7,465 nucleotides of DNA from Rhodospirillaceae bacterium (GTDB lineage: Bacteria > Pseudomonadota > Alphaproteobacteria > UBA828). Below are positions 1 through 7,465 of the stretch, in pieces. Both the position numbers and the translations under genes were made by a program. The stretch covers positions 1 to 7,465 of the forward strand of contig JAPPKP010000316.1 in assembly GCA_028819955.1 (NCBI GenBank), written 5' to 3'. The notes under the pieces are model-generated. The model saw only the letters and a list, made by a program, of their open reading frames with translations, had not been told where the DNA came from and did not search any database. Position 1 is the first letter of the stretch, and the number at the start of each line of letters is the position of its first letter.

Positions 1-55
1 AACCGGACAGATCATCTGGTACATGGACCGGACATATCCCGTGTTACCGACACGA
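1..55. mobile_element. Terminal-repeat array of an IS21-like insertion sequence (left edge, partial)
   Basis: Two imperfect 25-bp units lie in tandem at 1-25 and 26-50; each begins with (A/G)ACCGGACA. The stretch ends with CGACACGA at 48-55. The reverse complement of the window's last 60 bases aligns to the first 60 without gaps, matching at 43 of 60 positions, so the arrays are inverted relative to each other. Several short repeats at each end are typical of IS21-family elements. The likely reading is that an IS lies to the left, outside the window, and that its end is near position 53, reading outward as TGTCGGTAAC. No transposase is visible here, so the family is an inference; another family with TGT...ACA ends is possible. 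Confidence 0.6.
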
Positions 56-69
56 TTTGCCGCCGATAA

Positions 70-97
70 TTGCAACCGCCCGTTCACGCACTATGCT
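70..97 (+). promoter_or_regulatory. Probable sigma-70-type promoter for the small peptide / PuuD-like unit
   Basis: A TTGCAA hexamer at 70-75 and a TATGCT hexamer at 92-97 are separated by 16 bp. Each matches the sigma-70 consensus at 4 of 6 positions. Transcription would start near 104, giving a leader of about 30 nt before the ATG at 136. It lies just inside the left IS-like end, so it belongs to the chromosome rather than to the IS. This is prediction by eye only. Confidence 0.45.
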
Positions 98-135
98 AGG
101 GGCTTGCGATTCGGAATTGCAGGGGGGCACCAGAC

Positions 136-228
136 ATGACCAACCCGCTGACATCGCTTACGAAAACCGTGATCATGGGGGTCGCGCTCACCGTGATCAT
201 CGTCGCGATTCTCTACGGCATAAGCTGA
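136..228 (+). CDS. Small single-pass membrane peptide (30 aa), unrecognised
   Basis: This 30-codon frame runs from ATG at 136 to TGA at 226-228. A strong purine-rich ribosome binding site (AGGGGGG, 121-127) sits 8 nt before the start. The peptide has a short polar N-terminus (residues 1-10, with Lys10), then one continuous hydrophobic helix (about residues 11-28, rich in Val, Ile, Leu, Ala) and almost no tail. This suggests a one-helix membrane protein with the N-terminus probably cytoplasmic. Its stop is 15 nt before the start of the PuuD-like membrane protein gene, so the two are probably co-transcribed and it could be a small subunit or partner of that protein. I do not recognise a family. 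The ribosome site, promoter and helix argue that it is real, but it is short enough that conservation should decide. Confidence 0.6.
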   Translation: MTNPLTSLTKTVIMGVALTVIIVAILYGIS

Positions 229-243
229 CCGGGGGGCGAGGCA

Positions 244-774
244 ATGGACATTCCATTGGTCGACTACCACTGGTGGACATTCTTCTTCCGCTGGACCCAT
301 GTGCTGGCGGGCGTGATGTGGATCGGGCTGCTCTGGTATTTCAACTTCGTCCAGATCCCGAACATGCCGAAGATCCCGGACGACCAGAAACCTGCGATCG
401 GCAAGGTGATCGCGCCGGCCGCGCTGTTCTGGTTCCGCTGGGCCGCGCTCTTCACGGTCGCGACCGGCATCGTGCTCGCGCTGATGAACGAGTATTTCGC
501 GGATGCCATCACGTTTGGCATCTTGGGTGCCGCGACCGACGGCCACGTGCTGAGACACACCGCCATCGGCATCGGGATGTGGCTCGGCATCGTCATGATG
601 CTGAACGTCTGGTTCATCATCTGGCCGAACCAGAAGCGGGCACTTGGGATCGTGGAGGTCGAGGCCGATCGCAAGGCGCGGTCTGCGCGCTACGCCATGC
701 TGGCATCGCGCACCAACACGATGCTCTCGATCCCGATGCTGTACTCCATGGTCTCGGCGCAGAACGTCTACTAA
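244..774 (+). CDS. PuuD-like (urate hydroxylase membrane domain) four-helix membrane protein
   Basis: This 176-aa integral membrane protein resembles the membrane domain of PuuD-type urate hydroxylase (Urate_ox_N / DUF989 family). Hydrophobic segments lie at about 12-34, 57-80, 104-127 and, weaker, 158-172. Family-like motifs are RWTHVLAGVMWIGLLWYFNF (16-35), WPNQKRALGI (127-136) and ASRTNTMLSIPMLYSM (154-169). His9, His19, His101 and His105 are candidate heme ligands. Full PuuD proteins are much longer and carry a C-terminal cytochrome c domain with CXXCH. This protein has none and no cysteine at all, so urate oxidation cannot be assumed; a heme- or quinone-linked membrane redox role is a guess. 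The ATG at 244 is preceded by a GGGGGGCGAGG ribosome site. It follows the 30-aa peptide gene by 15 nt. No purine-catabolism genes are nearby. Confidence 0.7.
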   Translation: MDIPLVDYHWWTFFFRWTHVLAGVMWIGLLWYFNFVQIPNMPKIPDDQKPAIGKVIAPAALFWFRWAALFTVATGIVLALMNEYFADAITFGILGAATDGHVLRHTAIGIGMWLGIVMMLNVWFIIWPNQKRALGIVEVEADRKARSARYAMLASRTNTMLSIPMLYSMVSAQNVY

Positions 775-794
775 CGCGATAGACCGAATGCCTT

Positions 795-827
795 CGCCCG
801 CCGCTCCACTAAATGGGTCGGCGGGCG
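795..827. terminator. Hairpin between convergent genes, possible bidirectional terminator
   Basis: A perfect 9-bp GC-rich stem (CGCCCGCCG at 795-803 and CGGCGGGCG at 819-827) encloses a 15-nt loop; two wobble pairs and a C-G pair can extend it outward. It lies between the stop of the PuuD-like gene (774) and the stop of the hpnE-like gene (843), where a shared terminator would be expected. Neither strand has a clear run of T after the stem, so it is not a classical intrinsic terminator; it could instead act as a 3'-end stabilising structure. Confidence 0.45.
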
Positions 828-842
828 GGGCTGCTTCCCGGA

Positions 843-2120
843 TTAGTCGGTGGGGAGCGCGCGGAGCGCGTGCTGCGCCGCGGTCACGCCTGAACGTACC
901 GCTCCCTCGATGGTGGCGGGCAGCCCCGTCGCGGTCCAGTCGCCGGCGAGGAAGAGGTTTCGAAAGCGGGTCTCTGCCGGCGGTCGCAGCGGCAAGGCAG
1001 CAGGGACCTGGGCGAAGGTCGCGCGTTTCTCCTTCACGATGCGAACCGCCGGCGTGTCGGGCAGCCGATAGTCGAGCGCCTGGGAAACGTCGGCCCAGAG
1101 CAGCCCGGCGATCTCCGCCGCCGGGCGCTCCGCCAGCGCGCCCGCCGCGCTCACGGTGACCGAGGCAATATCGCCGCGCGCAAAAATCCACTGCGCAGTG
1201 CCGCCCACCACGCCGAGGATCGCGCTGCCGCCCGGCATCGGTACCGGCTTATCGAGGCGGAAGTGCGCGTTCACGATGGGCCGGGTCTCCAGCGGCGCCG
1301 GAATCTCCGGCAAAAGCTGTGCGCAAACCTGCGGCGTCACAGCGAGCACGGCGACATCGCCCGGCGCGAACGACTCGTCGCTGCCGCCGCTGGTTCCCGC
1401 GATGTCGAGGCCTGTCACCGCCCGCCCGTCGTGCTCGATGGCGCGCAGCCGGCGATTGTAGTGGAGCCGGCCGCCGCCCCGTTCCACGTAGCGCACGCCG
1501 GGCTCCACCAGATCGGGGCCGAGCCCTTCGCGGGTGAGATAGGCGCGGCAGGCCGCCTCGCCCTTGCCGAAGGTGAGGCGCACCACCGGCCAGAGCAGGC
1601 GCGCGGACGCTTCCTCCACCGAGGCGTTGAGCACAGCCACGGTCAGCGGCTCCCACAGTCTCTCCAGCAGCGGCCCGGTGCCGCTGAGCCGCTCTGCGGC
1701 GGTGTCGCCGTCCCGCGCGCGGGCGAGGGCGAGGCCGGCCAGGTAGTGGCGTGCGCGGCTGCCCGGCACGCGGCGCCCCGGTGCCATGATCCACCAGGGC
1801 AGCGGTCCGGCATTGGGGCGCACGGTCCAGCGCTCGCCTGAGCGCAGGTCGACGAAGGGGAAGGCCGCACGCTCCTGGCCGACCAGCCCGTCCCGCGCGC
1901 CAACGCTGTCCAGATACGCGAACACGGCGGGATTGGCGCCCAGGATCAGGTGGTTGCCATTGTCGATGGTCCGGTCCAGGGTGGCGTCGTGAAACGAGCG
2001 GCAGCGGCCGCCTGCTTGCGCCGCCGCTTCCCAAAGGACGACGCGCTGCCTCGCCTTCACCAGCTCCACGGCGCAGGAAAGCCCCGCCATGCCGGCGCCG
2101 ATCACGTGAACGGTCGCCAT
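843..2120 (-). CDS. hpnE: Hydroxysqualene dehydroxylase-like FAD amine-oxidase-fold protein (HpnE)
   Basis: HpnE is the FAD-dependent last step in the HpnC-HpnD-HpnE route to squalene, reducing hydroxysqualene for hopanoid synthesis. The 425-aa protein has the family's usual length. It shows an N-terminal dinucleotide motif VIGAGMAG (6-13), an acidic strand end (LWEA, near 29-32), GGR (37-39), DNGNHLILG (54-62), LWEPL (155-159) and a C-terminal FAD motif LFLAGDW plus ATIEGAVRSG (from about 389). I chose ATG 2120 because GAGGGAG lies just upstream; the in-frame ATG at 2132 has AAGAGG directly abutting it, which is too close, and a likely promoter would leave only about 10 nt of leader. hpnC and hpnD, usually adjacent, are absent; the divergent neighbour has the synthase fold but lacks its catalytic motifs. 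A related desaturase specificity is possible. Confidence 0.82.
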   Translation of the reverse strand: MATVHVIGAGMAGLSCAVELVKARQRVVLWEAAAQAGGRCRSFHDATLDRTIDNGNHLILGANPAVFAYLDSVGARDGLVGQERAAFPFVDLRSGERWTVRPNAGPLPWWIMAPGRRVPGSRARHYLAGLALARARDGDTAAERLSGTGPLLERLWEPLTVAVLNASVEEASARLLWPVVRLTFGKGEAACRAYLTREGLGPDLVEPGVRYVERGGGRLHYNRRLRAIEHDGRAVTGLDIAGTSGGSDESFAPGDVAVLAVTPQVCAQLLPEIPAPLETRPIVNAHFRLDKPVPMPGGSAILGVVGGTAQWIFARGDIASVTVSAAGALAERPAAEIAGLLWADVSQALDYRLPDTPAVRIVKEKRATFAQVPAALPLRPPAETRFRNLFLAGDWTATGLPATIEGAVRSGVTAAQHALRALPTD

Positions 2121-2148
2121 GCTCCCTCGCATCCTCTTGGCGCGTCCA

Positions 2149-2176
2149 TGTATAGGGGAGGAGAGGTAACTGGCAA
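2149..2176 (-). promoter_or_regulatory. Probable promoter of hpnE
   Basis: On the minus strand TTGCCA (2171-2176, 5 of 6 to the -35 consensus) is followed after 16 bp by TATACA (2149-2154, 4 of 6 to the -10 consensus). The start of transcription would fall near 2142, about 20 nt before the chosen ATG at 2120. The intergenic space to the divergent gene is only 79 bp, so its forward promoter probably overlaps this one; a TATAGG on the plus strand at 2151-2156 has no convincing -35 partner. Confidence 0.45.
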
Positions 2177-2199
2177 ACGCGGGGCGGGGAGGGGCCTAA

Positions 2200-3045
2200 G
2201 TGGTTGCCCGACTCTCATCCGTGGGCGCGTTGGCGCGGGTGGCCGACTACGACCGCTACCTCTCCGCCGTGTTCGCGCCCACCGCACGCCGCGAGGCGCT
2301 GTTCGCGCTGATCGCCTTCAACCACGAGATTGCGCGCATACCCGAGGCGGTGAGCGAGCCGATGCTGGGGCGCATCCGGCTGCAGTGGTGGCGTGAGGTC
2401 CTCGACGCGGTCTATGCCGGCGAGCCCGCCCGGCGGCACGAGGTGGCGGTGCCGCTGGCAGACGCGATCCGGGCCTGCGCGCTCGACCGTGCCCCGTTCG
2501 ACGCGCTACTGGACGCGCGGGAGGTCGATTTGGAGGGGGAGGGCCCGGCCGATCTCGCGGCGCTGGAGCGCTATGCTGCCGCCACCGGCGGGAGCCTGAC
2601 GGAGCTCATGGTGCGGGCTTGCGGCGCTGACTCCGGCCCTGCTTTGGAGGCCGGGCGGCAGGTCGGCACCGCCTGGGCGCTGACCGGCGCCCTTCGCGCT
2701 GCGCCGCACGCGGCGGCGCAGGGACGGGTCACGCTCCCGGCCGACCTCCTTGCCAAGGCCGGGATCGCCGTCGAGGATGTCCGGGCGGGCCGCGGGTTCG
2801 ACCGTTTCGCCGTCATTGCCGAGCCGGTGGCGGGTCGCGCCGTCGCGCTGCTCGCCGCGGCGCGGCAGGCCCGGCGCGCGGTGCCCCGGCAGGCCCTGGG
2901 CGTGCTGCTCATCGCCCGCCTTGCCGATCTCTACCTCGCGCGGCTGAAGCGCGCCGCGTGGGATCCGCGCGACCCACGCGTGGCCTGCGGCCCGCTCCGC
3001 AAGCAGGCGGCGATGCTCTCGGGCGCGCTCACGGGCCGCTACTGA
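2200..3045 (+). CDS. NDUFAF6-like squalene/phytoene synthase-fold protein, catalytic motifs absent
   Basis: This 281-aa protein belongs to the squalene/phytoene synthase superfamily but reads like NDUFAF6, a mitochondrial complex I assembly factor. FALIAFNHEIARIPEAVSEP (35-54), then IRLQWWREVLDAVY (59-72), parallels the NDUFAF6 segment beginning FALRAFNVELA. LRAAPHAAAQGRVTLPADLL (165-184) parallels its LRATPY...VFLP segment, and the C-terminus PLRK...RY also fits. Where true synthases have the first Asp-rich motif (DDxxD) there is ARIPEAV (45-51), and where they have the second (RDxxxD) there is RAAPHAA (166-172). Prenyl diphosphate condensation is therefore unlikely; a role in assembling respiratory complex I is inferred by homology. 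The start is GTG at 2200, with GGGGAGGGG 5 nt upstream; an in-frame GTG at 2221 is a weaker choice. It is divergent from hpnE and convergent with trmFO. There is no signal peptide or membrane helix. Confidence 0.75.
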   Translation: MVARLSSVGALARVADYDRYLSAVFAPTARREALFALIAFNHEIARIPEAVSEPMLGRIRLQWWREVLDAVYAGEPARRHEVAVPLADAIRACALDRAPFDALLDAREVDLEGEGPADLAALERYAAATGGSLTELMVRACGADSGPALEAGRQVGTAWALTGALRAAPHAAAQGRVTLPADLLAKAGIAVEDVRAGRGFDRFAVIAEPVAGRAVALLAAARQARRAVPRQALGVLLIARLADLYLARLKRAAWDPRDPRVACGPLRKQAAMLSGALTGRY

Positions 3046-3054
3046 TGCCTTTTC

Positions 3055-4410
3055 TCAGGCGGCAGCGGCGCGGCCCTCTCCCAGCCAGCGGCCGAGATCG
3101 GCGCGTGCGCGTTCGACCATCGCGGCCTTGCGCGCGCGCTTGGGCACGCGGCCCGCGAGCGGCGGGAACAGCCCGAAGTTGACGTTCATGGGCTGGAAGG
3201 TCCCGCCGGCGCCGAGATGCCCGCCGGTGATGTGGCTGAGCAGCGCGCCGAGCGCCGTGGTCGGCGGCGGGGGCGGGGAGGCGACGCCCGCGTGCTCCGC
3301 CGCGGCGAATCGTCCCGCGAGCAGGCCGATCGCCGCGCTCTCCACATAGCCCTCGACGCCGGTAATCTGGCCGGCGAAGCGCACGTGCGGCGCGCAGCGC
3401 AGGCGCAGCTTGGCGTCCAGCAGCGCCGGGCTGTTGATGAAGGTGTTGCGGTGAATGCCGCCGAGCCTGGCGAAGCCGGCCTGCTCCAGCCCTGGGATCA
3501 GGCGGAAGACCCGCTTCTGGGCGCCGTGCGTGAGCTTGGTCTGGAAGCCCACAATGTTGAAGAGGGTGCCGAGCGCGTTGTCCTGGCGCAGCTGCACCAC
3601 CGCATGAGGGCGGATGCCGGTGGCGGGGTCGGTGAGCCCCACGGGCTTCATGGGGCCGAAGCGGAGCGTGTCGCGCCCGCGCGCCGCCATCACCTCGATG
3701 GGCAGGCAGCCCTCGAAGTAGGGCGTGTCGCGCTCCCAGTCCCGGAAGGGGATCGTGTCGGCGGCGAGCAGCGCGTCGATGAAGGCCTCGTAGCGCGCGT
3801 GATCCAGCGGGCAGTTGATGTAGGCCGCGCGGTCGCCGCCCGGCCCCGCCTTGTCGTAGCGGGACTGGAACCAGGCCCGGTCGAAGTCGATGCAGTCGCG
3901 GTGGACGATGGGCGCGAGCGCGTCGAAGAAGGCGAGGTGGTCCTCGCCGGTCGCATCGAGGATCGCCTGGCTCAGCGCCGGCGCGGTGAGGGGGCCGGTG
4001 GCTACGATGGCGAGGCCCTCCGCCGCATCGGGCAGGCCGGGTGCCTCCGCGCGGCGCAACCGGATGGCGGGCTCGTCCTCGATCGCCTGCTGAACGGCGT
4101 CGGCGAAGCCCGTGCGGTCCACGGCGAGCGCCTGCCCAGCCGGCACCTTGTGGCGGTCGGCGGCGGCCATGACCAGCGAGCCCGCGCGCCGCATCTCCTC
4201 GTGCAGCAGGCCGACGGCATTGCGCTCGGCATCGTCGGAGCGGAAGGAGTTGGAGCAGACCAGCTCGGCGAGCCGGTCGGTGACATGCGCCTCGGTGCCG
4301 CGCGACGGCCGCATCTCCCAAAGCTCGACCGCCCCGCCCTGGCGCGCGATCTGCCACGCCGCCTCGCAGCCGGCGAGCCCGCCGCCGATGATGCGGATAC
4401 GCTCTACCAC
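3055..4410 (-). CDS. trmFO: TrmFO: FADH2/methylene-THF-dependent tRNA (uracil-54-C5)-methyltransferase
   Basis: TrmFO makes ribothymidine at position 54 of the tRNA T-loop, taking carbon from methylenetetrahydrofolate and reducing power from FADH2, in the cytoplasm. The 451-aa protein has the usual length. It has the FAD-binding GGGLAG (9-14), the family signature WEMRP (31-35), [10 protein letters not shown] (50-59) with Cys52, and [12 protein letters not shown] (231-242) with Cys235; these two cysteines match by context the catalytic pair known in Bacillus TrmFO. Further signatures are [12 protein letters not shown] (251-262), [20 protein letters not shown] (288-307), RNTFINSP (321-328), a proline run (379-383) before [12 protein letters not shown], and [13 protein letters not shown] (405-417). 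The start is GTG at 4410, with GGGGAAG 6 nt upstream. It lies 30 bp downstream of uvrA on the same strand, so probably shares its transcript. Nothing looks broken. Confidence 0.95.
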   Translation of the reverse strand: MVERIRIIGGGLAGCEAAWQIARQGGAVELWEMRPSRGTEAHVTDRLAELVCSNSFRSDDAERNAVGLLHEEMRRAGSLVMAAADRHKVPAGQALAVDRTGFADAVQQAIEDEPAIRLRRAEAPGLPDAAEGLAIVATGPLTAPALSQAILDATGEDHLAFFDALAPIVHRDCIDFDRAWFQSRYDKAGPGGDRAAYINCPLDHARYEAFIDALLAADTIPFRDWERDTPYFEGCLPIEVMAARGRDTLRFGPMKPVGLTDPATGIRPHAVVQLRQDNALGTLFNIVGFQTKLTHGAQKRVFRLIPGLEQAGFARLGGIHRNTFINSPALLDAKLRLRCAPHVRFAGQITGVEGYVESAAIGLLAGRFAAAEHAGVASPPPPPTTALGALLSHITGGHLGAGGTFQPMNVNFGLFPPLAGRVPKRARKAAMVERARADLGRWLGEGRAAAA

Positions 4411-4440
4411 CCGTTGCTTCCCCGTGCTCCGTTGCCGGGC

Positions 4441-7332
<2,892 letters not shown>

Positions 7333-7367
7333 GGGCGCGGACGAAACGGCTCGGGGATCGACCCTGG

Positions 7368-7396
7368 AGTATAGGAGCTTCGCCCGGCGAAGGCGA
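7368..7396 (-). promoter_or_regulatory. Possible uvrA promoter
   Basis: On the minus strand TATACT (7368-7373, 5 of 6 to the -10 consensus) lies 17 bp downstream of TCGCCT (7391-7396, 3 of 6 to the -35 consensus). Transcription would start near 7361, leaving a leader of about 29 nt before the ATG at 7332. I found no GTTC-N7-GTTC or GAAC-N7-GAAC pair between the start codon and the IS-like end, so there is no visible alphaproteobacterial-type LexA box. The -10 is good, the -35 weak. Confidence 0.4.
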
Positions 7397-7410
7397 GGGG
7401 CTGGCGGTAT

Positions 7411-7465
7411 TCGTGTCGCTAGCAGATGATGTGTCCGGTTTAGGTAGCACACGAGTTGTCCGGTT
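7411..7465. mobile_element. Terminal-repeat array of an IS21-like insertion sequence (right edge, partial)
   Basis: TCGTGTCG (7411-7418) is followed by two imperfect units with a 25-bp period, 7418-7440 and 7443-7465. Each has a G(C/G)TAGCA start and ends TGTCCGGTT; the units match at 18 of 23 positions. It is the inverted counterpart of 1-55. The likely IS tip is the TGTCG at 7414, with the rest of the element beyond the window. The IS would therefore have inserted about 80 bp upstream of the uvrA start codon. The family assignment rests on the repeat architecture only. Confidence 0.6.

Noticed and set aside
91..1191. Minus-strand frame of 366 codons overlapping the PuuD-like gene and the hpnE 3' end
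   Set aside because: It crosses the membrane protein gene, the terminator hairpin and hpnE in another frame, and its translation is Arg/His/Asp-rich with no recognisable domain.
2121..2132. Alternative ATG start of hpnE at 2132
   Set aside because: The purine run AAGAGG directly abuts that ATG, and the probable promoter would leave almost no leader. The family N-terminus begins at the ATG at 2120.
3033..3076. GGGCCGC/GCGGCCC inverted repeat and a small GCCT/AGGC hairpin around the convergent stops of the NDUFAF6-like gene and trmFO
   Set aside because: The outer stem is 7 bp with a 30-nt loop inside coding sequence, and the inner stem is only 4 bp without a T-run after it. Such pairings are frequent in GC-rich DNA, so I do not call a terminator.
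3262..3276. G/C-rich low-complexity tract encoding a proline run in TrmFO
   Set aside because: It falls in the variable linker before the conserved C-terminal segment and is in frame; there is no sign of slippage or frame loss.
7333..7452. Extension of the uvrA frame by 40 codons upstream
   Set aside because: The extra residues do not resemble UvrA, whose conserved N-terminus begins at ATG 7332, and the extension enters the IS-like repeat array.

Overview
The window is a GC-rich stretch of bacterial chromosome, most likely from an alphaproteobacterium. The gene content points there: a folate-type TrmFO tRNA methyltransferase, an HpnE-type squalene-pathway flavoprotein, a bacterial relative of the mitochondrial complex I assembly factor NDUFAF6, and a UvrA whose first zinc finger is incomplete. 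Coding density is high and all six genes look intact. No named species can be supported from the sequence alone.

Layout from left to right: (1) 1-55 is an array of two 25-bp repeats that is mirrored, inverted, at 7411-7465. The arrays look like the multiple terminal repeats of an IS21-like insertion sequence, so the window probably spans the chromosome between two IS copies. (2) A forward two-gene unit, with a recognisable promoter, encodes a 30-residue single-helix membrane peptide (136-228) and a 176-residue four-helix membrane protein related to the membrane domain of urate hydroxylase PuuD (244-774). (3) A hairpin (795-827) separates it from the convergent hpnE-like gene (843-2120, minus). 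(4) hpnE diverges from a squalene/phytoene-synthase-fold gene (2200-3045, plus) that lacks both Asp-rich motifs and reads like NDUFAF6. (5) That gene converges, with only 9 bp between stops, on trmFO (3055-4410, minus), which lies 30 bp downstream of uvrA (4441-7332, minus); the two probably form a uvrA-trmFO transcription unit. (6) The uvrA promoter region runs directly into the right-hand IS-like array.

Functionally this is a mix of housekeeping genes (nucleotide excision repair, tRNA modification) and membrane or respiration-related genes (hopanoid precursor flavoprotein, putative complex I assembly factor, putative heme or redox membrane protein). No defence system, CRISPR array, tRNA or rRNA is visible. 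The points most worth following are the non-catalytic NDUFAF6-like gene, which automated annotation would probably call a squalene synthase, its divergent pairing with hpnE, the unannotated 30-residue membrane peptide, and the mirrored IS-end arrays at the exact window edges.
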